Shown here piece after piece: positions 39,163-47,036 of a stretch of DNA of 64,000 bases. The DNA lies in contig DASQFI010000022.1 of the NCBI GenBank assembly GCA_035633215.1, positions 62,001-126,000 on the forward strand, in the 5' to 3' direction. The position numbers were made by a program, and so were the translations under genes. Position 1 is the first letter of the stretch, and each line of letters starts with the position of its first letter. This DNA is from DASQFI01 sp035633215 (GTDB lineage: Bacteria; Acidobacteriota; Vicinamibacteria; Vicinamibacterales; SCN-69-37). The notes under the pieces were generated by a model. The model was not told the origin of the DNA. It saw nothing but the letters and a program-made list of their open reading frames with translations, and searched no databases.

Positions 39163-40413
39163 ATGGCTCAAGACAAAAACATCTTTGGCGCGATGCTCCA
39201 AGAATTCGACGGCGCGGCGCGCCTGCTCGGCCTCGACCCGGGCATCTGGAAGATCCTCACGCATCCCAAGCGCCAGATCATCGTGTCCTGTCCCATCCTG
39301 ATGGATAGCGGACAAATCGAAGTCTTCACGGGCTACCGGGTGCAATACAACATCACGCTCGGCCCGGCGAAAGGCGGCATCCGGTATCACCCCGACGTCA
39401 CGCTCGACGAAGTGAAAACGCTCGCGGCCTGGATGACCTGGAAATGCGCCGTTGCCGGCGTGCCGTTCGGCGGCGGCAAGGGCGGCGTCATCTGCGATCC
39501 CTCGAAGATGTCGCAGCGCGAGCTCGAAGCCCTCACCCGCCGCTACATTGCCGAGATCGTCGATGCGATCGGCCCCGAAAAAGACGTGCCGGCGCCGGAC
39601 GTCAACACGAACGAGCAGGTCATGGCGTGGGTAATGGACACGTACAGCATGCACGTCGGCCACACGACGACATCGGTGGTCACGGGCAAGCCGATCGAGA
39701 TGGGCGGATCGCTCGGGCGCCGCGAGGCGACGGGACGCGGCGTGATGATCACGACCCGCGAAGCCGCCAGGAATCTGGGCATCGAGATCAAGGGCGCGAC
39801 GATCGCGGTCCAGGGGTTCGGGAACGTCGGATCGGTGTCGGCCGATTTGCTCGCCGAGATCGGCGCGAAAATCGTCGCCGTCACCGACTGGAAAGGTGGG
39901 GTGTACAACCCGGCCGGCCTCGACATCGACGCGCTCATCGGCTGGACCACCCAGCACAAAACGGTGGCGGGCTTCCCCAAAGCCGAGCCGCTCGACGGCG
40001 CCAAGATTTTCGAGCTCGACGTCGATGTCCTCATTCCAGCCGCGCTCGAAAATCAAATCACGATGGAGAATGCTCCGAAGATCAAAGCCAAGATCATCGC
40101 CGAGGGCGCAAACGGTCCGACCACGCCGGAGGCGGACAATCACCTGCACGACCGGGGGGTCTTCATCATCCCTGACATCCTGGCCAACGCAGGAGGCGTC
40201 ACGACCTCGTACTTCGAATGGGTTCAGGATCGCTACGGATACTTCTGGGAAGAACGGGAAGTCAACGAACGGCTGGAGCGAAAAATGGTCGAGGCCTTCA
40301 ACCGGGTCCTGCTGACCTCGCTGAAGTACAAGTGCGACATGCGCACGGCGGCCTACATCGTGGCGATCAGCTCAGTGGCCACGGTCACGAAGCTCCGGGG
40401 AATGTACGCATAA
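39163..40413 (+). CDS. gdhA: Glutamate (Glu/Leu/Phe/Val) dehydrogenase
   Basis: A 416-residue NAD(P)-dependent dehydrogenase that interconverts glutamate and 2-oxoglutarate plus ammonium. Substrate and catalytic motifs: LGPAKGGIRYHPDVTLDEV (Lys binding the carboxylate), MTWKCAVAGVPFGGGKGGV with the catalytic Lys region, and PAPDVNTNEQVMAWVMDTYS with catalytic Asp. The Rossmann glycine motif is VQGFGNVGSVSADLL. Length matches hexameric bacterial and archaeal enzymes. It follows the oxidase by 69 bp, so it may have its own promoter, and it is convergent with the permease at 40519 across a heptad hairpin. Confidence 0.95.
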   Translation: MAQDKNIFGAMLQEFDGAARLLGLDPGIWKILTHPKRQIIVSCPILMDSGQIEVFTGYRVQYNITLGPAKGGIRYHPDVTLDEVKTLAAWMTWKCAVAGVPFGGGKGGVICDPSKMSQRELEALTRRYIAEIVDAIGPEKDVPAPDVNTNEQVMAWVMDTYSMHVGHTTTSVVTGKPIEMGGSLGRREATGRGVMITTREAARNLGIEIKGATIAVQGFGNVGSVSADLLAEIGAKIVAVTDWKGGVYNPAGLDIDALIGWTTQHKTVAGFPKAEPLDGAKIFELDVDVLIPAALENQITMENAPKIKAKIIAEGANGPTTPEADNHLHDRGVFIIPDILANAGGVTTSYFEWVQDRYGYFWEEREVNERLERKMVEAFNRVLLTSLKYKCDMRTAAYIVAISSVATVTKLRGMYA

Positions 40414-40515
40414 AGAAACTTAGAACTCAGAACTAAGAACTAAGAACTTAAGAACTTAAGAATCCGAAGTTCTAAGTCCGAAGTTCTAAGTTCAAAGTTT
40501 TAAGTTCGAAGTTTC
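40414..40515. repeat. AGAACTT/AAGTTCT heptad hairpin between convergent genes
   Basis: The left half (40416-40462) consists of heptads of the AGAACTN type; the right half (40466-40515) holds the complement (AAGTTCTAAGTCC, AAGTTCTAAGTTC). It fills the whole space between the gdhA stop (40413) and the convergent permease stop (40519), as expected for a bidirectional terminator. Unit type matches the hairpins at 3115-3191 and 50166-50262. Confidence 0.8.
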
Positions 40516-40518
40516 TTC

Positions 40519-41445
40519 TCACTCCCCCTTCGCCGCCGATCTCAGCATCATTGTCGCCGCAATGATCACAACACCCACGACCAGCCATCGGACCATCTTG
40601 ACGTCCATCGAGCCCACGATGTACGCCGCGATCAGCACGGCGGGAATGCCGCCGATGGCGAGACCGAGCGCGGGTCTCAACGAGTAGGCGTGCTTCTGGA
40701 CGAAGCGCGCGCTCGCGATAGGCATGAGAAAGGCACACGAGCCCATCATGATTGGGAAAGCGGCCTTCGCATTCATCCCGAGTAGCCCAATGAGAACCAT
40801 ACAGGGCGCGTACATTCCGAGGCCAAGCGTCATGAGGGCGCCCAGGAAAAAGTTGCCGACGAGCCCGATACCCAGCTTCATGCCCTCCAGTGCAAGTGTT
40901 CCTTCGCCGAGCCCGCCCGTAACCAGGGTGGCGCGACCACCCGAGAGAACGCCACTTTCAACGAGGTTGCGCCATGCGAAGAGGGCGGCAAGGACCAGCA
41001 AGGCTGACCCCATCCCGATCTGAACTTTCCGTTTTGGCCAGCTTGCGACAATGCCCGCGCCCAACCAGGCGCCTGCCACGGCGGCCGCAATCAGCAGAAT
41101 GAGCGTCGTGATGTCGACCTCGATGATGAGCGTGTAAATGAAGGCTTGCACAATGGTCGGCAACGTGTGCCCGACATTGAGCGTGCCGGGAATCAGCCGG
41201 TCCGGGACCATCTTGAAGAACTTGAACATGGCCGTCGTCGGCGCGAACGAGCCGATACCGAGCGTGTCGAAGAAGTTGGTGACGAAGCCGAGCCCGAGCT
41301 GCGCGGCCGACGGGAATCCCCCGATCGTCGCCTCGGCCGGCACACCTGGTGTCCGACGAGCGCGGCCTGCGCCTGTGACCCAAACGCCGACGTAGAAGAT
41401 GGTAAAGGCCGCAAGCGCCCCGAGGAGAGCCACCAGTAGTGACAT
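40519..41445 (-). CDS. TauE/SafE-family membrane permease
   Basis: A 308-residue integral membrane protein with about eight hydrophobic segments and the TauE/SafE internal duplication: FPSAAQLGLGFVTNFFDTLG in the first half and GLVGNFFLGALMTLGLGMYA in the second. The family exports or imports sulfite and other organosulfur or sulfonate-derived anions; the substrate here is unknown. No sulfur metabolism gene is nearby to narrow it. No good Shine-Dalgarno precedes the ATG at 41445. Both sides are bounded by short-unit hairpins (40414-40515 and 41474-41548). Confidence 0.88.
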   Translation of the reverse strand: MSLLVALLGALAAFTIFYVGVWVTGAGRARRTPGVPAEATIGGFPSAAQLGLGFVTNFFDTLGIGSFAPTTAMFKFFKMVPDRLIPGTLNVGHTLPTIVQAFIYTLIIEVDITTLILLIAAAVAGAWLGAGIVASWPKRKVQIGMGSALLVLAALFAWRNLVESGVLSGGRATLVTGGLGEGTLALEGMKLGIGLVGNFFLGALMTLGLGMYAPCMVLIGLLGMNAKAAFPIMMGSCAFLMPIASARFVQKHAYSLRPALGLAIGGIPAVLIAAYIVGSMDVKMVRWLVVGVVIIAATMMLRSAAKGE

Positions 41446-41473
41446 GGGCGCGGATACTAAGGCTTGGCGACTG

Positions 41474-41548
41474 AAAAGGCAAAAGGCAGAAGGCAGAAAC
41501 GTGGACGGTCCAGTTTCTGCCTTTTGCCTTTGCCTTCTGCTTTTTGCC
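41474..41548. repeat. GGCAGAA heptad hairpin
   Basis: Left arm 41474-41500 is built from GGCAAAA and GGCAGAA heptads. The right arm (41513-41548) has TTTCTGCC, TTTTGCC, TTTGCC and TTCTGC units and is longer. It ends exactly at the stop codon of the VWFA gene (41548-41550) and probably terminates its transcript; the permease start is about 30 bp further. Confidence 0.8.
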
Positions 41549-43572
41549 TAGCCCGTGACCCGGATGGCCAGGAGCTTGCGCGTGGTGTCGCTGCCGGACG
41601 TGGCGGCGATTTCGATCAGGTAGTCGCCGGGCGGGAGCGCGCCAAGTCCGACTTCGACCTGGAAGGTCGCGGGTGACGCCCCGGCGGTTGGCGCCGGGAG
41701 CGCGGCCATCGACTCCCCGTTGCGATTGAGCAGCCGCATCACGATAGCCGGCGTCGTGCCGGCCGGACCATAGGCGTCGAAACGCACGAGCAGGCGTTCG
41801 GTCCTGGAGAAGATGCGCGACGCGGCTGGCACGGGCGCCGTGGCCGCCTTGATCAACTGAAGATCGCGCGCCGTGCGGCCGCGGAAGACGATCGGCGTTG
41901 CAATCGTCGGGCCGGGCGTCGTGAAGTCAGGCACGGAGAGCGTCGTTTCGGCGTTGTCGAGCCGCAAGCCGCGGGCGTTTTCGGCCACGACGCGTGCCCG
42001 GATCTCGCCCGGAGGCGCCTGGAACGTCACGGCCCCACCGGGCCGGCTCGCCTGCGGGTCTCGCGCGACCAGGCCCTTGAACAGCACCTCGCCATAGATT
42101 GATGTCGCGGTCACGTTGAGGCGATCGACGACCTCACTCGGATCCGGGGTGCCTGGCGTCGGCTCCCACGCCAGCGTCACGACCGCTTTGCCGCCCGCGC
42201 CAGCCTCAGTCCCGCGCGACGCGCCCATCCAGAGCATGACCGGCCGCCGGCTCGACGGCTCGACGACCTCGGCCAGATCGTCGAGCGCGGTCACGACATC
42301 CCGGGGCGCCAACGGCTTGGGCGGCGCGGTCGCACGCTCGGCATCTTCGACGGTGTACGCCCAATAACCCTTGCGCGCACGCACGTCCACGTCTTTGCGC
42401 TTCACGCGCACCTGAATCTCGTGAAACTTGCCGTCTCGCGGCGCGACCGACGTCGTGTAGCCCAGCAGGTAGTACGCGTTCGTGTCCTGCGCCATCCGCC
42501 GCAACTCAGGGACGGGATCGTTTCGATTGACGATGGCGCGGCCGTCGGTTTGATCGGCAATCACGCGCAGCGAGTCGAGCGACTCCGTCAGCACCTGCCG
42601 ATCGGCCTCGGTTGCCACCCGGTCGGCCAGGTCGAACTCCGACGTCGCAAGCCCGCGCGGGTCAAGAGTGTAGATCGACGTGTTCGCGCGGCTGGCCGAC
42701 ACGAACAGCTGGCGGAACTGGTTCAGGAGATCGGCGGAGTTGAAGAACGCCTGCGAAGATGAGGGCGACACCGGCGAGCTGCCGATGATGTTGCCACTCG
42801 TCCTCACGCCCGGCGGCAGCGTGCCGCTCATGCCTTCGCTCACGAACAGCACGGTCTTCCGGCCCTCGCGTAGCGACCCAAGGTAGGTGCAGAGGCTCTC
42901 GAGCCCGGAAATCGTGAGCTCGTTTCGCATGCGCTCGAGCAGCTCGGGCGGCTGGAGCTGATACCGCTCTTCGAACGGGTTCCGCGGGGTGTAGTCGTAC
43001 TTCCGGCCCTCGAAGTTCGCGACCGCTCTCGCTGTGCCGTCGTGATTGCGTGAGAACGTGAGCGCCCCGGCCGGCGTGAGCGGGTAGGTCACCGCGACGA
43101 GGTCCCTGGGCGTCAGCTGGCTGACGAACCGGCCGATCGCGTCGCGGACGCGGAGGCTGTTGTTGCGCCGGACGTGATAGTCGTCGAGAAAAATGGCGAA
43201 CAGCCGGTTTTGTTCGTTGGCGGCCTCACGCTGCTGATCCTGGATGGACAGGATCTCGCGCGGCGCGGTCGCGTCCACCGTGTCCTCGCTGCGGACGAAC
43301 TTGAAGGTCTCGATCTTCTGAACCTTGTTGGCTTCGCGGACTTCGAAGTCATCCGCGGTGAGATCCGTCACCGGCTTGCCCGATCGATCGAGCACGATGA
43401 CGTCGACGCTGACCGAATCCACACGCAACCGGAACGTCGGCTGCTGCGGCGCCGGGTCCTGCGGGCGTTCCTGCGTGCGCGCGGAGGCCGACATCGCGAG
43501 CAACAGCAGCGCAATCGCGCACTTCGACCACCTGGCTACGTGCACATGGGGCTCCGGTCCCAATGATAACAT
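41548..43572 (-). CDS. VWFA-domain secreted protein
   Basis: A 674-residue exported protein of a type abundant in Acidobacteriota. The ATG at 43572 puts a signal peptide at about residues 10-32 (KCAIALLLLAMSASARTQE); a GTG nine codons later is an alternative start. Residues about 50-90 hold the N-terminal beta segment VSVDVIVLDRSGKPVTDLTA followed by DDFEVREANKVQKIETF, and the VWFA fold covers about 110-320 (LFAIFLDDYHVRRNNSLRVR with a MIDAS-like DXXXN arrangement, KTVLFVSEGMSG). Beta-sandwich domains fill the rest. The role is probably binding a surface or extracellular ligand. Its start is only 7 bp from the divergent acyl-CoA dehydrogenase start. Confidence 0.83.
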   Translation of the reverse strand: MLSLGPEPHVHVARWSKCAIALLLLAMSASARTQERPQDPAPQQPTFRLRVDSVSVDVIVLDRSGKPVTDLTADDFEVREANKVQKIETFKFVRSEDTVDATAPREILSIQDQQREAANEQNRLFAIFLDDYHVRRNNSLRVRDAIGRFVSQLTPRDLVAVTYPLTPAGALTFSRNHDGTARAVANFEGRKYDYTPRNPFEERYQLQPPELLERMRNELTISGLESLCTYLGSLREGRKTVLFVSEGMSGTLPPGVRTSGNIIGSSPVSPSSSQAFFNSADLLNQFRQLFVSASRANTSIYTLDPRGLATSEFDLADRVATEADRQVLTESLDSLRVIADQTDGRAIVNRNDPVPELRRMAQDTNAYYLLGYTTSVAPRDGKFHEIQVRVKRKDVDVRARKGYWAYTVEDAERATAPPKPLAPRDVVTALDDLAEVVEPSSRRPVMLWMGASRGTEAGAGGKAVVTLAWEPTPGTPDPSEVVDRLNVTATSIYGEVLFKGLVARDPQASRPGGAVTFQAPPGEIRARVVAENARGLRLDNAETTLSVPDFTTPGPTIATPIVFRGRTARDLQLIKAATAPVPAASRIFSRTERLLVRFDAYGPAGTTPAIVMRLLNRNGESMAALPAPTAGASPATFQVEVGLGALPPGDYLIEIAATSGSDTTRKLLAIRVTG

Positions 43573-43579
43573 TCGGTCC

Positions 43580-44749
43580 GTGACGCCCCTCCCCACCGAC
43601 GTGTCGCTTTCTCCACTCACGTCGCTCGCGGAGGACGAACAACTGCTGCGCGACAGCGTGCGCGAGTTCGCGCTGGCGCAGGTCCGCCCGCTCGTCGCCG
43701 AGATGGACGAGCACGCGAAAATTCCGCGCGCCCTCATCGACAAGCTGTTCGACCTCGGCGTCATGGGGATCGAGATTCCGGAAGCGCTGGGAGGCAGCGG
43801 CGGGCGCTTCTTCCACGCCGTGCTCGTCGTCGAGGAACTCTCGCGCGTCGATCCATCGGTCGGCGTCCTCGTGGACGTGCAGAACACGCTGGTCGCCAAC
43901 GCGCTGATCCGCTGGGCCAGCGCCGACCTGAAGCAGCGCGTCCTGCCCCGGCTGGCCGCCAGGAGCGTCGGCGCGTACGCGCTGTCGGAGGCGGGATCGG
44001 GCAGCGACGCGTTCGCGCTCCAGACCCGCGCCCGCGAGGACGGCGACGCCTACCGGATCGACGGCCGGAAGCTGTGGATCACGAACGCGAACGAAGCCGA
44101 TTTCTTCATCGTCTTCGCCAACGTGAACCCCGAGGCCGGCTACCATGGCATTACCGCGTTCGTCGTCGAGCGCGGCATGACCGGCTTCACCATCGGCAAG
44201 AAGGAAGACAAGCTGGGCATTCGCGCGTCGAGCACCTGCGAGCTCCTGCTGGAGCACTGCCGCGTGCCGAAGGCCAACGTGCTCGGCGACGTGGGCAAGG
44301 GCTACAAGGTGGCGATCGAGACGCTGAACGAAGGCCGCATCGGCATCGGCGCCCAGATGCTGGGTCTGGCGGCCGGCGCGCTCGAACACGCGATCAAGTA
44401 CACGAAGGAACGGCAGCAGTTCGGCAAGAGCATCGCCGATTTTCAGGGCGTGCAGTTCCAGCTGGCCCGTGCGGCCACCGAAGTCGAGGCCGCGCGACTG
44501 CTCGTCTACAACGCCGCGCGCCTGCGCGATCTTGGCCAGCCGTTCCTGACCGAAGCGGCGATGTGCAAGATCTTCTCGTCCGAGGTCGCCGAACATGTCG
44601 CGTCACTCGCCGTGAACCTCTTCGGCGGGTACGGCTTCGTCAAGGACTACCCCGTCGAGAAGCTCTATCGCGACGCCAAAATCGGGCAGATCTACGAAGG
44701 CACGTCCAACCTGCAGCTTCAGACGATCGCGAAGCAAATACTCAACTAA
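43580..44749 (+). CDS. Acyl-CoA dehydrogenase (short/branched-chain type)
   Basis: A 389-residue FAD enzyme. The GTG at 43580 gives the normal N-terminal helices (LAEDEQLLRDSVREFALAQV). Signatures are YALSEAGSGSDAFALQTRA for FAD and substrate, LWITNANEADFFIVFAN, and in the C-terminal domain LFGGYGFVKDYPVEKLYRDA followed by IGQIYEGTSNLQLQTIAKQ, with Glu in the EGTS base position. Sequence style is close to mitochondrial short/branched-chain (2-methylbutyryl-type) dehydrogenase, but substrate cannot be fixed. It could supply 2-methyl-branched enoyl-CoA whose breakdown yields propionyl-CoA for the mutase route. It is convergent with another acyl-CoA dehydrogenase across a 9-bp-unit hairpin. Confidence 0.92.
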   Translation: MTPLPTDVSLSPLTSLAEDEQLLRDSVREFALAQVRPLVAEMDEHAKIPRALIDKLFDLGVMGIEIPEALGGSGGRFFHAVLVVEELSRVDPSVGVLVDVQNTLVANALIRWASADLKQRVLPRLAARSVGAYALSEAGSGSDAFALQTRAREDGDAYRIDGRKLWITNANEADFFIVFANVNPEAGYHGITAFVVERGMTGFTIGKKEDKLGIRASSTCELLLEHCRVPKANVLGDVGKGYKVAIETLNEGRIGIGAQMLGLAAGALEHAIKYTKERQQFGKSIADFQGVQFQLARAATEVEAARLLVYNAARLRDLGQPFLTEAAMCKIFSSEVAEHVASLAVNLFGGYGFVKDYPVEKLYRDAKIGQIYEGTSNLQLQTIAKQILN

Positions 44750-44773
44750 CGGCCAAGACTCTGAAGTGATCGT

Positions 44774-44932
44774 GTCGGTACGTCGGGTACAACGGGTACG
44801 ACGGGTACGTCGGGTCCCTGGAACGAACTGACGCTGGCCATCTTTCTAATCAAGAAGGATGACAAGGATCAGGTTCCTCGGACCCGACGTACCCGTCGTA
44901 CCCGTCGTACCTGTTGTACCCGTCGTACCGAC
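44774..44932. repeat. Hairpin of 9-bp GGGTACGAC units, arms differing by one unit
   Basis: Left arm 44774-44817 (44 bp) has units GGTACGTCG, GGTACAACG, GGTACGACG and GGTACGTCG. The right arm 44880-44932 (53 bp) is its reverse complement with one additional 9-bp unit and few mismatches. The loop is about 62 bp. It lies between two convergent acyl-CoA dehydrogenase genes. The exact one-unit difference suggests slippage in one arm after the palindrome formed. Confidence 0.88.
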
Positions 44933-44943
44933 AAGCGCAATTC

Positions 44944-46083
44944 TCATCCGAGGATCGCCTCGGCGATGATCATCCGCTGCACTTCAGAGGTCCCCTGGTA
45001 GATCTCAGCGGCTCGCACATCTCGGAAAAGTCTTTCGATCGTCGAGCCGCGGCGGTAGCCGGCCGACGCCAGAATCTGCATCGCGCGATCCGCGGCGCGG
45101 TGGGCCGCTTCGGACGCCTGCAGTTTGGCCATCGCCGCCTCGACTGACGCGCGCGGCTGGCGGTCGCGTCCGTCGGCGGCGCGCCAGGTGAGGACGCGCG
45201 CGGCCTCGAGATCGGTGGCCAGATCGGCGAGCTGGAACTGGATCGCCTGAAACTCGCCGAGCGGCTGACCGAAGACGACCCGCTCCCGCGCGTACGCCAG
45301 AGCCTGGTCGAGCGCCGCCTGCCCCACGCCGAGCGCCTGCGCCGCGATCGCGACCCGCCCGCCCTCGAGCGCCCGCATCGCGACGCGGAATCCGCGGCCG
45401 ACCTCGCCGAGCTTCGCGCCGGCGTCCAGCCGCACCTGCTTCAGTTCCAGATCCATACACCCGAGCCCGCGCACGCCGAGCGAATCCGAGGGCGTCTTTC
45501 CGAGGCCGGGGCTCTCCATCGGCACGAGAAACGCCGTGATGTTGCGCTTGCGCTCCGCGGCCGGCTCGACGTTCGCGAACACAATGGCGACGTCGGCCGC
45601 CTCGGCATTGGCCACCCAGACCTTCCGACCTGTCAGCACGTAGCCGGTGCCGTCGGCGCGCGCCACCGTTCGCTGGTTTGCCGCATCCGATCCGGCCTGC
45701 TCTTCCGAGAGCGCGAACGCGCCAATCGCCTCGCCTTTGGCGAGCGGCGCGAGCCAGCGCGCTTTCTGCTCCGCCGTGCCGAACTCGAGCAGCGGCTCGA
45801 CGACGAGCGAGTTGTTCACGGTGAGAATGACGGCCAGCGTGGCGCTCGACAGCGCGACGGCTTCGACGGCGAGCGCGTAGCTCAGATAGTCGCGGCCCGC
45901 GCCGCCCTGCGCGGCTGGGATCGTGACGCCCATCAACCCCAGGCGCCCGGCTTCCTGCACGAGCGCGCGGGGGAACTCTCCGCTGGCGTCAATCTCCGCC
46001 GCGCGCGGAGCCACGCGCTCGCGGGCAAATTCCCGAATCTTCGAGACGAAGGCTTCCTGATCGCTGTTGAGCGCGAAGTCCAC
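44944..46083 (-). CDS. Acyl-CoA dehydrogenase
   Basis: A 379-residue acyl-CoA dehydrogenase, about as long as the two others in the window but clearly different in sequence. N-terminal helices (LNSDQEAFVSKIREFARERV), FAD-binding motif FALSEEQAGSDAANQRTVA, KVWVANAEAADVAIVFAN and C-terminal IYQGTSEVQRMIIAEAILG are visible. The residue before GTSE is Gln where the common form has Glu, so the base position is shifted or different. The C-terminal GYRRGSTIERLFRDVRAAEI is present. The downstream 9-bp-unit hairpin probably ends its message. The substrate is not known. Confidence 0.9.
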   Translation of the reverse strand: MDFALNSDQEAFVSKIREFARERVAPRAAEIDASGEFPRALVQEAGRLGLMGVTIPAAQGGAGRDYLSYALAVEAVALSSATLAVILTVNNSLVVEPLLEFGTAEQKARWLAPLAKGEAIGAFALSEEQAGSDAANQRTVARADGTGYVLTGRKVWVANAEAADVAIVFANVEPAAERKRNITAFLVPMESPGLGKTPSDSLGVRGLGCMDLELKQVRLDAGAKLGEVGRGFRVAMRALEGGRVAIAAQALGVGQAALDQALAYARERVVFGQPLGEFQAIQFQLADLATDLEAARVLTWRAADGRDRQPRASVEAAMAKLQASEAAHRAADRAMQILASAGYRRGSTIERLFRDVRAAEIYQGTSEVQRMIIAEAILG

Positions 46084-46109
46084 GGAGCAAGGGTATCAAG
46101 ACTCCGTGC

Positions 46110-46604
46110 CTATCCGGCCACGGATTGAAACGCCGCGCGCAGCCGCTCGGCTGTTCGCGGCAGCTCTTCGGGAAGGACCCGCATCTCGCCGATCACGGAC
46201 ATGAAATTCGTGTCGCCGTTCCAGCGCGGAACGACGTGGAGATGCAGGTGGCCGAGGACGCCGGCGCCCGCCGATTTCCCCAGATTCAAGCCGACGTTGA
46301 ACCCGTGCGGATGGTAGACGCTCGTCAGCGCGCGCTCCGCGGCCTGGGTCAGCGCCATCAGCTCGGTCATCTCGGCGGCGTCGAGGTCCGCGAGCCACTC
46401 GACGTGCCGGTTCGGCACGACCATGAGGTGGCCGTTGTTGTACGGGAACTTGTTCAGGATGACGAAGGCACTGGCTGCCCGGTGGACGACCAGCGGGTCC
46501 GGCTCGGGCCGCTTCAGCGCCTCACAGAAGATGCAGCCCCCGTAGGCCGTCGTCCCGGCTTCGGTCACGTAGTCCAGTCTCCAGGGCGTCCACAGGCGCT
46601 GCAT
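46110..46604 (-). CDS. HIT-family nucleotide hydrolase/transferase
   Basis: A 164-residue histidine-triad protein. CIFCEALKRP near residue 24 supplies a CX2C pair, probably for zinc as in many HIT hydrolases. The core has FPYNNGHLMVVPNRHVEW, and the catalytic triad is HLHLHVVPRWNGDTNFM, with the usual nucleophilic middle His. Length and the opening RLWTPWRLDYV resemble Ap4A hydrolase/phosphorylase-like bacterial proteins. Likely substrates are dinucleoside polyphosphates or AMP-linked compounds. The gene stands between an acyl-CoA dehydrogenase and an 8-bp-unit hairpin. Confidence 0.9.
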   Translation of the reverse strand: MQRLWTPWRLDYVTEAGTTAYGGCIFCEALKRPEPDPLVVHRAASAFVILNKFPYNNGHLMVVPNRHVEWLADLDAAEMTELMALTQAAERALTSVYHPHGFNVGLNLGKSAGAGVLGHLHLHVVPRWNGDTNFMSVIGEMRVLPEELPRTAERLRAAFQSVAG

Positions 46605-46613
46605 GAACCGACC

Positions 46614-46727
46614 GAGCTATTGGGTTATTGGGTTATTGGGTTATTGAGTTATTGAGTTATTTTCTGTCGGGGCTTCAGACAACCGGCTTTCAATAGCCCG
46701 ATAACTCAATAACCCAATAACTCAATT
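46614..46727. repeat. Hairpin of 8-bp GGGTTATT units
   Basis: Left arm 46617-46661 has five to six consecutive octamers GGGTTATT/GAGTTATT. The right arm (about 46691-46727) has the complement (AATAACCCAATAACTC). It lies between the HU stop codon (46728-46730) and the HIT gene start. AT-rich arms in a GC-rich genome make it stand out, and it could act as a terminator without a GC stem. Confidence 0.85.
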
Positions 46728-47036
46728 CTACTGAGCTCCATCCGGCCCGGCCTCATCGGTCGCTTTGTTGATGAGGTCCTTCAGCTCTTTGCCCGGCTTG
46801 AAGTACGGCACCTTCTTCGGCGGGACGTCCACCTTGTCGCCGGTCTTCGGGTTGCGGCCCTTGCGAGGCTCGCGACGCCGCAGACGAAAGCTGCCGAACC
46901 CGCGGAGCTCGATCTTCTCGCCCCGGTGGAGCGCGTCGACGATGCTCTTGAAGACGGTGTCGACGATGACCTCGGAATGCTTCTTGGTCAGATCGGAGAC
47001 GCGCGAGACCTCCTCGACGAGCTCGGCTTTAGTCAT
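46728..47036 (-). CDS. HU/IHF-family DNA-binding protein
   Basis: A 102-residue histone-like protein that bends and compacts DNA as a dimer. MTKAELVEEVSRVSDLTKKH begins the helical body, RGFGSFRLRRREPRKGRNPK is the family signature leading into the beta arm, and VPPKKVPYFKPGKELKDLIN closes the arm and final helix. Length and the RGFGSF form are like IHF-beta or HupB; which of the two is not decidable. Its start codon directly follows the rpsA stop (TGA ATG), the same rpsA-ihfB order as in E. coli, so it is cotranscribed. Confidence 0.92.
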   Translation of the reverse strand: MTKAELVEEVSRVSDLTKKHSEVIVDTVFKSIVDALHRGEKIELRGFGSFRLRRREPRKGRNPKTGDKVDVPPKKVPYFKPGKELKDLINKATDEAGPDGAQ

